This document shows, piece by piece, positions 33,500 to 43,315 of a DNA stretch of 64,000 nucleotides. A program made the translations under genes and the position numbers. Under the pieces are notes generated by a model. It did no database searches. It saw only the letters and a list, made by a program, of their open reading frames with translations, and had not been told where the DNA came from. Position 1 is the stretch's first letter; every line of letters starts with the position of its first letter. The stretch comes from JBJGXI01 sp045635475 (lineage in GTDB: Bacteria > Bacillota > Bacilli > Bacillales > Amphibacillaceae): assembly GCF_045635475.1 (NCBI RefSeq), contig NZ_JBJGXI010000029.1, positions 1 to 64,000 on the forward strand. The letters are read 5' to 3'.

Positions 33500-35047
33500 T
33501 TAAAGCATTTCAGATGTTGTCTTTCCTTGTAAGAAGTGCAGTAGGTAATCAGGTCCGCCTGCTTTAGAATCAGTTCCTGACATATTAAACCCACCAAATG
33601 GGTGATAACCGACGATTGCACCTGTACAATTTCTGTTTAAGTACAAGTTTCCGACATGAAAATCTTCTTGCGCTTGCTCCCAGTGCTCTCGATTATTCGT
33701 AATCACTGCACCAGTTAACCCGTATTCGGTATTATTAGCAATATCAATTGCATGATTAAAATCGGTTGCTTTACAAAACGCGACTACCGGACCAAAAATT
33801 TCCTCCTGCATCAGACGAGCATCTTCGCTGACATCTGCGACGATCGTCGGTGCGAAAAACCAACCTTTAGATCTATCACCATGTCCGCCTGTCATTATGC
33901 GGCCTTCATTTGCACCAATATCAACATAACTCACAATTTTATCGTAGGCTGCTTGATCAATTACAGGTCCCATATAGTTATCAACATCCACGGGATTACC
34001 AACAGTTAACTCATTGGTGATCTCGACGGCACGGTTTAATACTTGGTCGTATACATCCTGATGTACAACGGCTCGGGAACCAGCGGAGCACTTTTGACCG
34101 GAGAATCCGAAAGCAGATACGACAATTGCTTGTGCTGCTAACTCAAGGTCGGAATCCTTATCAACGACAACGGTATCTTTGCCACCCATTTCAGCAACAA
34201 CACGCTTCAACCAAACTTGACCAGGATTCACCTTTGCTGCACGTTCGAAAATTCTTAGTCCAACTTCTTTTGAACCAGTAAAACTTATGAAACGAGTGCG
34301 AGGATGATCGACTAAATAGTCACCAACTTCTGCGCCACTACCTGGAACATAGTTAATGACGCCTGCTGGAAGTCCTGCTTCTTCTAGAACCTCCATAAAT
34401 TTATAAGCGATAACAGGGGTTGTGCTGGCTGGTTTTAATAAAACGGTGTTCCCTGTAACCATCGGCCCCACCGTTGTCCCACACATAATTGCAAATAAGA
34501 AGTTCCAAGGAGAAATAACGACGCCAACCCCTAAGGGAATATAAGAGAAGCGGTTATTTTCAATTGGACGGCTGTTAATTGGCATACCGTCTTTTAAACG
34601 AAGCATCTGACGTCCATAATATTCCATAAAATCAATCGCTTCTGCTGTATCTGCATCAGCCTCTTTCCAAGGTTTCCCACCCTCTTTAACGAGTAGAGCA
34701 GAAAATTCATGCTTTCGCTTGCGTGTTATTGCAGCGGCTCGGAACAAAATATCTGCACGCATTTCCGGTTGAGACTTTCTCCACGTTTTAAAGGTTTGAT
34801 CAGCGACTTGCATTGCTTTTTCAGCAAGCTCTTTATTTGCTTTTGAAACTATGCCAATAATTTCTTCACGGTTTGCTGGGTTTACAGAAATGATTTTTTC
34901 CCCTGTTGTAATCCGTTGTCCACCTATGATTAAGGGATATTCTTGACCTAAATAGCCTTCTACCTTTTTGAGGGCTTGTTGAAATGCTTTTTTATTTTCT
35001 TCTACGGTAAAATCTGTAAACGGTTCATGACGATAGGGCTGTACCAT
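33500..35047 (-). CDS. putC: L-glutamate gamma-semialdehyde (1-pyrroline-5-carboxylate) dehydrogenase
   Basis: A 515-residue aldehyde dehydrogenase of the RocA/PutC type. It oxidises the semialdehyde from proline to glutamate with NAD+. The catalytic Cys is in FSGQKCSAGSRAV (about 313-325), the Glu is in VVAEMGGKD (about 284-292), and FTGSKEVG is the cofactor loop. The start is ATG 35047, with AAAGGAGG upstream on the minus strand. It lies between putB and the small ORF with putP, all in one direction. The length matches the family. Confidence 0.94.
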   Translation of the reverse strand: MVQPYRHEPFTDFTVEENKKAFQQALKKVEGYLGQEYPLIIGGQRITTGEKIISVNPANREEIIGIVSKANKELAEKAMQVADQTFKTWRKSQPEMRADILFRAAAITRKRKHEFSALLVKEGGKPWKEADADTAEAIDFMEYYGRQMLRLKDGMPINSRPIENNRFSYIPLGVGVVISPWNFLFAIMCGTTVGPMVTGNTVLLKPASTTPVIAYKFMEVLEEAGLPAGVINYVPGSGAEVGDYLVDHPRTRFISFTGSKEVGLRIFERAAKVNPGQVWLKRVVAEMGGKDTVVVDKDSDLELAAQAIVVSAFGFSGQKCSAGSRAVVHQDVYDQVLNRAVEITNELTVGNPVDVDNYMGPVIDQAAYDKIVSYVDIGANEGRIMTGGHGDRSKGWFFAPTIVADVSEDARLMQEEIFGPVVAFCKATDFNHAIDIANNTEYGLTGAVITNNREHWEQAQEDFHVGNLYLNRNCTGAIVGYHPFGGFNMSGTDSKAGGPDYLLHFLQGKTTSEML

Positions 35048-35139
35048 AGTTTGTGCCTCCTTTGATATTTATAGATTAATAGAAATCGGCTGATAGCCTA
35101 GCTTTTCTATTCATAGTAGTTGTCCCTGCTTAATATGCC

Positions 35140-36054
35140 TTATTTAAACAAGTTTTTGAGAACGAACCAGACATTTGCGGGTCTTTCAGCTAGCCGCCGC
35201 ATAAAATAACCAAACCAGTCCACACCAAAGGGAACATATACACGAACCTTGTAACCTTGTTCTACGAGCTGTTTTTGTAAATCATCACAAATGCCGAACA
35301 ACATTTGAAATTCAAATTGATCACCAGCAATATTATTAGTTTCAACAAAATCTTTCGTTGCTTGAATGATCTTGTCATCTTGTGTTGCAATTGCAGTGTA
35401 ATTGCCATTTAGCAAGTGTGTTTTAATGATTGATAAAAAGTTAGCATCAACGTCTTGTTTGTCTGGGAATGCTACCTCATGTGACTCCTTATACGCTCCT
35501 TTGACGAGACGAAGGTTAGCCTGGTAATCATTTAAACGTTCCATATCTTCTTTTGTGCGATAAAGATACGCTTGTATAACCACTCCAAAATTGTCATAGT
35601 GCGCGCGTAATTCCTTATAAATATCTAAAGTAACCTGGCAATGAGAATAATCTTCCATATCAATGCGAACAAAAATTTCGTAATCTTTTGCTCGTCTTAG
35701 GATGGCATGCATGTGTGCGATACAAACATCCTTACTAATGTCTAAACCTAAAGATGTCAGCTTTAAAGATACATGGGATTGTACACCTGACTCTTCAATT
35801 GCATCTAGAGTTTGTAGTACCATTTGAGCAGATTGATTTGCATCATGTTCATTAAGAACAAATTCTCCTAAGTGATCAAGGGTAACTACTCTACCATCCA
35901 TATTTAATCTGGAAACTGTCTCAATTGCTTGGTGTAGCGTTTCACCAGCGACAAACTTACTTGCACCAAAGCGGTGTCCAAACTTCTTAGCAAGTTTATT
36001 TGCAAATTTGCTCTTCGCAAATGACAGAAAAAAACTACGCATTATTGCTTCCAT
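35140..36054 (-). CDS. putB: Proline dehydrogenase PutB
   Basis: A 304-residue FAD-dependent proline dehydrogenase of the short, monofunctional Gram-positive type. It oxidises proline to 1-pyrroline-5-carboxylate and passes electrons to the membrane. Conserved pieces are VSLKLTSLGLD (barrel strand), RIDMEDYSHC, QAYLYRT, RLVKGAY and the C-terminal RRLAERP (FAD/proline binding). Several in-frame ATGs are available; ATG 36054 is best placed behind GGAAGG. It leads the putB-putC-putP run. The regulator gene lies just upstream and reads the same way. Confidence 0.92.
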   Translation of the reverse strand: MEAIMRSFFLSFAKSKFANKLAKKFGHRFGASKFVAGETLHQAIETVSRLNMDGRVVTLDHLGEFVLNEHDANQSAQMVLQTLDAIEESGVQSHVSLKLTSLGLDISKDVCIAHMHAILRRAKDYEIFVRIDMEDYSHCQVTLDIYKELRAHYDNFGVVIQAYLYRTKEDMERLNDYQANLRLVKGAYKESHEVAFPDKQDVDANFLSIIKTHLLNGNYTAIATQDDKIIQATKDFVETNNIAGDQFEFQMLFGICDDLQKQLVEQGYKVRVYVPFGVDWFGYFMRRLAERPANVWFVLKNLFK

Positions 36055-36244
36055 AGACATCATCCTTCCAATCGTTCGACATTGCATTTGATGAAAGCGC
36101 AATCATTATTGTTTTGAAAAAGTTGTACTATGACTATAAGCTTAGCGTGTATTGTCTTTGAATACATCGTGGGAATTGTCCAACATTTTCATAGACTTTT
36201 TGTGTTCTAACCACAAGTGATGATTTTTTCAATACGAATTCACA

Positions 36245-37456
36245 TTACTTTTTATATTTTTGTAGCAATAAATCAATATATAATACCGTTCGTTGATTAA
36301 TATCATCGAATTCAATTTGTGTAAGTTCTGTAATTCTCTTCATTCGGTAATTTAACGTGTTCGGGTGAATAAAGAGCGCTTCTGCTGTCTCTTTACCTTT
36401 ACAGTTACTTGTGATGTATTTCTCTAGTGTGATAAGAAGTTCTGTACGATTTTCAATATCGTATTGGTTTAAAATGGAGATTGTATTATTTTCATAGCCT
36501 TCCTTGATGTATGTTTCTTGAAAAACGGGTAATAGACGAAAAATACCTAACCTAGGGTAGAAGTATGATATAGCTTCAGAATCAATTGATTTACGGATGT
36601 TAATGACTTCCATTGCCTCTAAGTAACGCCTAGGCATACCTAAAAATTGACAAGATTCATTACTGACCCCGACTTGGATGAGCTCTTCACTCGCCTGGTA
36701 ATTCAGTATAAGTTGAATCAGGCGGTTCGCAATCAAATTTATATCTTCGGTTGTTTTATCTCCTTTTCCGATTAGGATCGTCAATTGATTTTCTTTTTTA
36801 ATATAGCTCGAATGTATATTCTCAAATAAACAATAATAGTTCAAAAACCTTACGATCTTTTTCAAAGTGAATGTGTGTGATGTGTAGACGACTGCAATCG
36901 TATATTCAACTGGAAGTGTGAAATCTGCCATTTTAGCATCAAAGTAAACCATTTGTTCACTATGATAATATCCTTCTAGTAATCGTCTGAAAATGAGGTC
37001 ATCCTTTGATTGGGAGGGAGGATTGTTTTGCCGCATATAACTTACAATTTTATTTCCTATTAGTTTTATCAAATCGAAATCCTCAGATGTTAACCTGCGT
37101 GACGCTTCCTGAACCCACAAGTAAGCTACTGATACATCAACATCTCTGATACAAAAAGCTATTCGTTCTGTGAAATCTATTTTTTTAATAGCAGGTATAC
37201 GAATCGGTTGCCGTGATGTCTCAATCGCATCGATAACTTTTTCTTCTATTAAACAACTAATAATATAGGCAGGTGCTTTCTTGCTAAGAATCGTGTTTTT
37301 ACGAACATCATCCAAAATTTGATAATTACCACTATAGGTAATAAGTTCAAATGAAGTTGTTTCAAGTAAGACAGGATTTTGCAGTTGGTCGGAAAGGTAT
37401 TCTACTAAATCGGACAATGTCTTATTATTAGTCGTGTGCTTCGTTTTTTCCTTCAA
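36245..37456 (-). CDS. putR: PucR-family transcriptional regulator, probably the proline activator PutR
   Basis: A 403-residue regulator with a sensor region in the first two-thirds and a C-terminal PucR-type helix-turn-helix (about 345-400, with ETAEALFIHPNTLNYRMKRI). The start is TTG 37456, preceded by AAAGGGGTG. It is immediately upstream of putB on the same strand. In B. subtilis PutR is a PucR-family, proline-responsive activator of the put operon, and both position and family fit here. The symbol rests on that parallel. The 190 bp between its stop and the putB start would hold the target promoter. Confidence 0.82.
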   Translation of the reverse strand: MKEKTKHTTNNKTLSDLVEYLSDQLQNPVLLETTSFELITYSGNYQILDDVRKNTILSKKAPAYIISCLIEEKVIDAIETSRQPIRIPAIKKIDFTERIAFCIRDVDVSVAYLWVQEASRRLTSEDFDLIKLIGNKIVSYMRQNNPPSQSKDDLIFRRLLEGYYHSEQMVYFDAKMADFTLPVEYTIAVVYTSHTFTLKKIVRFLNYYCLFENIHSSYIKKENQLTILIGKGDKTTEDINLIANRLIQLILNYQASEELIQVGVSNESCQFLGMPRRYLEAMEVINIRKSIDSEAISYFYPRLGIFRLLPVFQETYIKEGYENNTISILNQYDIENRTELLITLEKYITSNCKGKETAEALFIHPNTLNYRMKRITELTQIEFDDINQRTVLYIDLLLQKYKK

Positions 37457-37856
37457 TAAAGTTCACCCCTTTTTAAGAAATGTCCTCTTATAAGAGAGAG
37501 GTTAAGTAGATTAGCAGTTTATGAATACGCTAGTTATCTTCTGAAATTTCTATTAATCTCAAATAATTGTATATTTTTAGTTTTCTTTGTCAAAGATGAT
37601 AGCACTAGGATCATCTCTAGATTATTACCATCCTATGCATCAAGTAAAGAAAATAGTAGTGCAATTATAGTTTGTCTGCTTGTAGCATAATACTCACGAT
37701 TCAGAATCTATTAATGTATTTTATTTCAACTAAACAATACACGTCATAAATCGAACTAGCTTAAACTTTGCAGAGCAATATTATTAGGAATTAAGCATTT
37801 TACGAAATGAAGTAACTTAATGAATGTTTTTACATTGAACATTTAGGAGGATAAAT
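37457..37856. other. 400-bp intergenic region between putR and the glucosaminidase-like gene
   Basis: AT-rich DNA with divergent promoters expected. The only structure I see is an inverted repeat, AGATGAT (37594-37600) and ATCATCT (37610-37616), a weak operator candidate. No small ORF with a good start site was found. Confidence 0.4.
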
Positions 37857-38633
37857 ATGTTTAACCAACATGCTATTCATTTTGTGATGGCCATCTTTGT
37901 TTCTCTAGGAGTGGCACAGACAACTTCGGCGGAAATTGAACAGCCTAAGCTTACGATGGTTAGTTATAAAATGGTGGCGCTTGAGAAAAAGGAAGTACCG
38001 GAATACTATGATTTGTTTCCACTGGAAGGAATTATTCTTACTTCATTAGAATCAGAAGTAAAACAGGATTTAATTGATGAAGAGACAGTGGAGCTTATAA
38101 AAGAATTTGAGGTAGAAGGTAAACAGACGAAGGAAAACTATCGGATTGATCGCCTGTCTATGGTTCCTAAACAAACGTTATTAGATATTATCAATACGAA
38201 TGGTGAAAACCTATTAACTGCGCACGTTGATGATTTTTATGAAGCAGCTGCCAAATTTAAGATTGATCCGCTATTTTTAGTTGCAGTAGCCGTTCATGAG
38301 ACTGGTTATGGTACATCCTATAATATAAAGCAACGGAATAACGTCGGTGGTGTTCGCTGTATTTCTGATAAAGCTGTGAAAGAGGAGTTCAATATTGTAG
38401 CTTGTCAAAACAGTAAAAGTCGTGGTGCCTTTTCCGTGTATGCATCGATTGAGGACTCGATTATGCATAAAGCATATTTTTTAAGGAATATATATGTGGA
38501 CAAGGGATTAGTAACAATTGCACAAGTAGGTAGAAAGTATGCTCCAAGTAGTGATCCAAGCAACACAGACGGTATAAATAGTTATTGGGCAACAAATGTG
38601 AGCAGACTGATCAAGACCAATATGACAACTTAA
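37857..38633 (+). CDS. Secreted glucosaminidase-domain protein (peptidoglycan hydrolase-like)
   Basis: A 258-residue protein with a signal peptide (about 1-25, cleavage near TSAEIE). An N-terminal region of unknown role (about 26-125) is followed by a glucosaminidase-type domain (about 125-250). AVHETGYGTS holds the expected catalytic Glu, and RNNVGGVRC and FSVYASIEDSI are family motifs of N-acetylglucosaminidases acting on cell-wall glycan. ATG 37857 follows TTAGGAGGA closely. It is a single gene ended by a terminator at 38711. The wall role is inferred from the family; it may be a remodelling enzyme or an autolysin. Confidence 0.85.
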   Translation: MFNQHAIHFVMAIFVSLGVAQTTSAEIEQPKLTMVSYKMVALEKKEVPEYYDLFPLEGIILTSLESEVKQDLIDEETVELIKEFEVEGKQTKENYRIDRLSMVPKQTLLDIINTNGENLLTAHVDDFYEAAAKFKIDPLFLVAVAVHETGYGTSYNIKQRNNVGGVRCISDKAVKEEFNIVACQNSKSRGAFSVYASIEDSIMHKAYFLRNIYVDKGLVTIAQVGRKYAPSSDPSNTDGINSYWATNVSRLIKTNMTT

Positions 38634-38710
38634 GATTAGTGAAAATTGTAGTGAAACTAATATTTAAGGCATTGAGGGTGTGAAGATTAAATCATAACGG
38701 TAACAATATT

Positions 38711-38748
38711 AAAGAAGTAGCCAAAATTTGATGGTTACTTCTTTTTGG
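38711..38748 (+). terminator. Terminator after the glucosaminidase-like gene
   Basis: AAAGAAGTAGCCA (38711-38723) pairs with TGGTTACTTCTTT (38732-38744) with one G-T wobble, followed by TTGG. Confidence 0.7.
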
Positions 38749-38888
38749 TATAGTAAATCAAGCTATATCTCTGTCGCCAGCATTTTAACTTAATATTGTA
38801 GAGGGATATCATTTTGAGCTATGAGGTTTACATATATATTTTGTTGTGTAAAAATAGGGAAAGAACTTTAAGAAATGAGGTAACATGT

Positions 38889-39620
38889 ATGAAAAAATTT
38901 GCTATTGTCATTACATTACTATTAACAACTTTATTCGTTGCTGCATGTAATAGTGATAATGAAAACGAACAAACAACTGCTGATGGTGAAAATGGTGAAG
39001 CTAATCAAGAACAAACGACTACACCTGAAACAACACCAGAACCAGAAGAATATCAAGTAGAAGAAGATGAGGTCGTAGCGATTGTAAACGGCGAAGAAAT
39101 TCTCGGAGCACAATTCAATGAGGTTAGTACTCAAATTGTACAGTCTATGGCGCAAAATGGACAAGACACAAGCGACACAGAGACTGTAAAGCAATACACA
39201 GTTGACTCTGTTGTCGGACAAACACTTATTATGCAGGAAGCAGAGAAGCAAGACATTACCGTTTCAGACGAAGATATTGAAAATAGTCTGGAAGTAATAA
39301 GATCTCAATATGAGAATGAAGAGGCATTTACGGAAGCGTTGGAATCTAATAAATATACACTCGAATCATTAAAAGAAGATATTGAAGATGACCTTTATGT
39401 GCAAAATTATTTAGATCAAGTTCTTCCAAATTCGGAGGTAACGGATGAAGATGCACAAACTTATTATGATGAGGTTGCTAGTCAAAATGATGAACTTCCA
39501 GCATTTGAAGAAGTAAAAGAGACAATAAAACAAATGTTGAGTGAACAAAAACAAAACGAAGAGACGAATAAACTAATTGAAGAATTAAGAGGAAATAGTG
39601 ACATTGAGGTACTTATTTAA
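38889..39620 (+). CDS. SurA/PrsA-like N-terminal domain lipoprotein
   Basis: A 243-residue lipoprotein. The signal peptide ends in a lipobox, FVAAC, with Cys20 as the lipid attachment site. An acidic, Thr/Glu-rich linker (about 21-60) is followed by a SurA_N-type chaperone domain (about 62-240, beginning VVAIVNGEEILGAQFNE). No parvulin isomerase domain is seen, so it is a foldase-like chaperone without the PPIase part. ATG 38889 has GAGGT upstream; an in-frame start at 38814 would put 25 residues before the signal peptide. It likely aids folding of exported proteins at the membrane-wall interface. Confidence 0.85.
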   Translation: MKKFAIVITLLLTTLFVAACNSDNENEQTTADGENGEANQEQTTTPETTPEPEEYQVEEDEVVAIVNGEEILGAQFNEVSTQIVQSMAQNGQDTSDTETVKQYTVDSVVGQTLIMQEAEKQDITVSDEDIENSLEVIRSQYENEEAFTEALESNKYTLESLKEDIEDDLYVQNYLDQVLPNSEVTDEDAQTYYDEVASQNDELPAFEEVKETIKQMLSEQKQNEETNKLIEELRGNSDIEVLI

Positions 39621-39632
39621 TCGTAAGGTAGC

Positions 39633-39683
39633 AAAGGGTCGTTTTGAAGCCAGTTATGGCATTAAAACGACCCTTTTTTTTTT
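39633..39683 (+). terminator. Terminator after the SurA-like lipoprotein
   Basis: AAAGGGTCGTTTT (39633-39645) pairs with AAAACGACCCTTT (39664-39676), followed by a long T-run. Confidence 0.88.
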
Positions 39684-39735
39684 GCTAGGAAATTATAAAA
39701 TATACTAAATGTTGATAACATTAAGCATTAGCCAC

Positions 39736-40168
39736 GGCCAGCTCCAAGCACCAGCGACTAGCGAGACTTCCCCTCACCTCATGACACGATAAGTCAACAT
39801 CGATTCAGGTTTTATGGAAGGTCGACTAAAAGCGGACTTGTCGTCCAACGTCGACATACCCCTTATGCAGGGGCATGTTTCCTTACTCCATCGAAAATAT
39901 AGAACAATTTTCTTCGTGCGAGGTAAAGCTTCGAAGCTTACTCTGGTCCTACGGTTCAGTCCAAATGTCTTCGGTGGACGAGTAATCGCACTAAGGAAAG
40001 CTACAATGAATATACACCGCAGAAACAAGTGATTTTATTGTTTCGAGTCCCAGTCCGTACGTCGCTAACCGGCGCTCTGCGCTTTTGTTACTAGATAAGC
40101 AGGGCACTTGTTTAGCAACATATGATGGCGAGTGAAATCTAGTTGGTTGCTGGGTACTGGAGCTAGGC
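39736..40168. repeat. GC-rich interspersed repeat, second family
   Basis: About 430 bp between the lipoprotein and htpX. Its ends are imperfect inverted repeats: GGCCAGCTCCAAGCACCAGC on the left and, reversed, GCCTAGCTCCAGTACCCAGC on the right. It contains TCTTCGGTGGACGAGTAATCGCA, split here as TCTTCGGTGG and ACGAGTAATCGCA, which is nearly the same as a segment of repeat copy B at 25.2 kb. The short open frames inside it on both strands have no coding support. Confidence 0.7.
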
Positions 40169-40311
40169 ATCTCCGAAGTGGCAAGTATAGCTTTTAGTTT
40201 TGATTCCCAGGATGCCCAGAGCTTTTCTAACTGCTTGTCTATCAAACAACTATGACCTTAATTAAAAGCATGTTAAAATAGAAGCGTACGTATAAAAATG
40301 GAGGTGCAGAG

Positions 40312-41226
40312 ATGGGCAAACGATTATTACTATTCATATTAACCAATATACTTGTAATGACGACGATTGTGATCGTCTGGTCACTTATCACGACTTATAC
40401 TGGTATCAGCGGTTCATTTGAAGCTGAAGGAACGGTATTAGGAATCGATTACGTCTCATTAATGGTATTCAGCATACTCGTAGGTTTTGCAGGATCGTTC
40501 ATCTCACTATGGATATCACGTTGGATGGCTAAGAAAATGATGAAGGTGAAAGTTTTGGATCCAGATGGAGCTTTATCTGGTTATGAACGTGCTGTTGTTG
40601 AAAAGGTTCACCGCTTTTCACGTGCAGCTGGATTAACACATATGCCTCAGGTTGGTATTTATCAATCAAGAGAAGTGAATGCATTCGCAACTGGTCCATC
40701 CAAAAAACGTTCACTCGTTGCGGTTTCAACTGGATTATTGGAGTCCATGGATGATGCAGCTGTTGAAGGCGTTATTGCACATGAAGTTGCACACGTAGCA
40801 AACGGTGATATGGTTACCATGACATTGCTGCAAGGTATTGTGAACACGTTCGTTGTATTTTTCTCAAGAATCGTAGCGATTGTCGTTTCACGTTTCGTAC
40901 GTTCTGAATTGCAAATGATCGTTCAATTCGCAGCTATTATTGTCTTCCAAATCCTATTCTCAATTCTTGGTAGCATTGTTGTTAGTGCATATTCGAGACA
41001 TCGAGAATACCATGCTGATCGTGGCGGTGCTGATTTAGCCGGTCGTGATAAAATGGCACATGCGTTGCGCTCACTTAAATCATATGTTGATCGTGCGAAA
41101 CTCAATGATCATACGGATGACTCAGCAATTCAAACGATGAAAATAAATGGAAAACGTGGGATGATGTCACTTTTTTCATCTCACCCTGACTTAGATGATC
41201 GAATTGCACGCCTAGAACAAAGATAA
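40312..41226 (+). CDS. htpX: Membrane metalloprotease HtpX
   Basis: A 304-residue M48-family protease. Two membrane helices (about 4-26 and 44-66) are followed by the zinc motif HEVAH (about 158-162), further hydrophobic segments (about 175-230) and a second zinc ligand region, REYHADRGGAD (about 236-246). It degrades misfolded membrane proteins from the cytoplasmic side. ATG 40312 has GGAGGTG upstream. It is a single gene with a terminator behind it. The length is normal. Confidence 0.95.
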   Translation: MGKRLLLFILTNILVMTTIVIVWSLITTYTGISGSFEAEGTVLGIDYVSLMVFSILVGFAGSFISLWISRWMAKKMMKVKVLDPDGALSGYERAVVEKVHRFSRAAGLTHMPQVGIYQSREVNAFATGPSKKRSLVAVSTGLLESMDDAAVEGVIAHEVAHVANGDMVTMTLLQGIVNTFVVFFSRIVAIVVSRFVRSELQMIVQFAAIIVFQILFSILGSIVVSAYSRHREYHADRGGADLAGRDKMAHALRSLKSYVDRAKLNDHTDDSAIQTMKINGKRGMMSLFSSHPDLDDRIARLEQR

Positions 41227-41241
41227 TATTGAGTAATTAGA

Positions 41242-41276
41242 AGCAACTGCATTTTTATAGAGCAGTTGCTTTTTAT
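41242..41276 (+). terminator. Terminator after htpX
   Basis: AGCAACTGC (41242-41250) pairs with GCAGTTGCT (41262-41270), followed by TTTTATT. Confidence 0.8.
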
Positions 41277-41295
41277 TGCAAATTTTTAGTAACTT

Positions 41296-41383
41296 AGTCA
41301 ATTTCATAATACTGATTTTTAGCTATCCGCATCCGTATATAGTCGGATGCAGATAGCTGTATAAGGTATTTATGAAATTGACT
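41296..41383. repeat. Hairpin repeat family (AGTCAATTTCAT ends), copy 2, 88 bp
   Basis: It has the same ends as copy 1 (AGTCAATTTCAT and ATGAAATTGACT) and a shortened interior (CATCCG and CGGATG arms). TAACT occurs on both flanks (left TAACTT, right TAACTA), suggesting a target duplication. Confidence 0.8.
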
Positions 41384-41478
41384 TAACTATTTATAGTCGA
41401 AACTAAAGACAGGTACCCTTCCTTTTTCTGTCCTGCATCATATACATAAAATAAAGGCGGAAAAAAGGAGGGGATTCG

Positions 41479-41781
41479 ATGTTTCAGCAACAACGACCAT
41501 TTTATCCAAACAGAACAAGATCACATCAGCCGTTGCCAAGGCGAGCAATGCCATTCCAGGCTCCAGTAGCTCCACCAAGAAGAACTCCTATTCGACTACC
41601 AAGACCACCCATTGCTGGACGTCCAGCTGGTGGACAATTAAACAACGTACTGGCCAATTTTCGTAAGTCAGATGGAAAATGGGATACGAAAAAAATATCA
41701 TCATCTGCAACACAAATGATGAGCTATTATGATCAATTTAAAAAGTTTAGTCCGATGATTATGAGCTTTTTAGGCAAATAG
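41479..41781 (+). CDS. YppG-like protein
   Basis: A 100-residue protein. The first 55 residues are rich in Pro, Arg and Gln (for example APPRRTPIRLPRPP), and the last 45 form a conserved block (QLNNVLANFRKSDGKWD, SATQMMSYYDQFKKFSP, then SFLGK). This layout fits the YppG family of Bacilli, whose members are thought to be spore-associated; I know of no defined function. ATG 41479 follows AAAGGAGGGG. Single gene with its own terminator. Confidence 0.8.
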   Translation: MFQQQRPFYPNRTRSHQPLPRRAMPFQAPVAPPRRTPIRLPRPPIAGRPAGGQLNNVLANFRKSDGKWDTKKISSSATQMMSYYDQFKKFSPMIMSFLGK

Positions 41782-41783
41782 GC

Positions 41784-41833
41784 AAGCGAGAAGATGTCCG
41801 TATATGTATACGGCATCTTCTCGCTTAGTTTTT
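41784..41833. terminator. Terminator after the yppG-like gene
   Basis: AAGCGAGAAGATG (41784-41796) pairs with CATCTTCTCGCTT (41814-41826), followed by AGTTTTT. It also lies just beyond the end of the convergent sigma factor gene. Confidence 0.82.
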
Positions 41834-41889
41834 AACGGAAAGGGTTACTGTATATGAAAGAATCCACGATGCAGAATGGCAGTTCATTA

Positions 41890-42393
41890 TTAGCAACCAT
41901 GATCTGCCATAATTTTTCTTAACTTCGGTTTGGCGAGTCGTGCCCAATTTTTAACGGCATCAGTGCTCACCTGATGTCTCCTCGCAATTTCTTTTATAGA
42001 TACGTCATCTAGAACGAAAAGTGTAAACCAAATCATTTGCTTCTTGCTAAGTGCTTTTTCAATTTTATTTAGAAGATAAGGGTCAATATTGGGTTGGATC
42101 ATTGTTGATACCATACTTAACTCTGCTGAAGCTGATGCAATATAAGCATTTTCCTTCTCAGTTTGACGATTCTTTTTTCGAATTAAACTAATTAGTGTTT
42201 TGTGAATGAGAAAATAGGCGTAAGTGGAGAACTTGCCCTTGTTTGGATCATAGTTATTTGTTGCCTTCCATAAAGCGATGATTCCTTCTTGATAAAATTC
42301 TTGCTCAGGGTCACGAATTCCTAATTTGTTCATTAAGTAATAAATCATATTTTCATGTTCAGATAAAATATCTTGAAATGGACGTGTTTCCAA
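41890..42393 (-). CDS. Sigma-70 family RNA polymerase sigma factor
   Basis: A 167-residue sigma factor with region 2 (about 12-80, including QEGIIALWKATNNYD and FSTYAYFLIHK) and region 4 (about 110-165, with the helix-turn-helix IKEIARRHQVSTDAVKNWARLA). Region 3 is missing, as in ECF-like or short sigma factors. The start is TTG 42393, with AGAGGC upstream. No anti-sigma gene is next to it; the upstream DNA holds a decayed GGDEF gene instead. Its regulon is unknown. The region 2 core is closer to the SigH and competence-type sigma factors than to typical ECF sigmas, by eye. Confidence 0.85.
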   Translation of the reverse strand: METRPFQDILSEHENMIYYLMNKLGIRDPEQEFYQEGIIALWKATNNYDPNKGKFSTYAYFLIHKTLISLIRKKNRQTEKENAYIASASAELSMVSTMIQPNIDPYLLNKIEKALSKKQMIWFTLFVLDDVSIKEIARRHQVSTDAVKNWARLAKPKLRKIMADHGC

Positions 42394-42641
42394 AATTGCC
42401 TCTTTTAGGTAAAGACGCCTTTACTTGTTATTCCGCGGTAAGTTAATTATAGGAAAGCGCATTGAGTAAAGCAGGTAAGCAAACATGAAGTTTGGATAGG
42501 CGCTATGGCAGAATTTTGGTGTAAAAATGCATATTCAGTATGGAAAATGCAATTTTGGAACAAACCCGCAAACGTTTGATGCGGATATAAAAAGGCACTT
42601 GCATAAAGTACCTCGATTATGAAAAAATCCTGAAATGAGTG

Positions 42642-42869
42642 GACACAATTTCGTTCACTATTTTTGGCTGAATATAGGGCGTGGTCTACTAGACGCATCA
42701 GTGAATGATTCGTTTGATTTGGGTCATCTGGCTTTATTAATGCACCTGTAACCCCGGATCTTGCTGTTACAGTAATCTCTTGGCTATTAATGATAATGCT
42801 ACTTTTAGCTATTTTTTTGCGAATCAGGTTAGCGAGGTTATACGCTGCATCAATGGAACAATGGGGCAT
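42642..42869 (-). pseudogene. GGDEF domain remnant (diguanylate cyclase C-terminal fragment)
   Basis: The first 76 codons of a minus-strand frame match the last third of a GGDEF domain: AYNLANLIRKKIA, a beta strand reading ITVTARSGVTGA, LMRLVDHALYSAKN and SERNCV, the normal order for the C-terminal part. The GGDEF active-site loop and everything upstream are absent; an in-frame stop lies just before the first Met. Downstream the frame continues to 42447 with no resemblance to anything. It is a decayed gene, not a working cyclase. Confidence 0.6.
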
Positions 42870-43315
42870 ACATATGATAAAAAACTAGCCAGTATGGTAC
42901 TAATAAGCCTGCAACAATCGTTGAAATTTGCATCTGAAACCTAAAAACATTTTACTTCAACTCGATCATTAGTCTTAGCATGCTTATCGTAAGACATAGG
43001 TACAGAAACAGAGAGTGAACATAAAACCAAGGACCAAATTCAAGATTATTGATGAACAAGGGAATATTTTGTGAAGCTGCACCGAGCTATAGTAAAGATT
43101 GTTAAAATTGGAATCAGAAATAGAAGATAAAAGAACAATCTTCTCAGATTATGACCAACATAGTTTCAAACACGTTAATAAATTGAAAACAGGAATAAAA
43201 GGTATTGCTAAATATCAACTCGTAGCCAGAACTTATACTGTGCCAAAGAGGAACTAGAAAGCTCAAAAAAGTATGCAAACGATAAACAAGCGGATAGGAA
43301 AGATAATACAACAAA

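Noticed and set aside
39774..40245. Three 72-84 codon frames before htpX
   Set aside because: All fall within the second GC-rich repeat family and have no coding features.
42447..42641. C-terminal half of the 140-codon frame after the GGDEF remnant
   Set aside because: After the GGDEF likeness ends, the translation looks random; the frame is open by chance.
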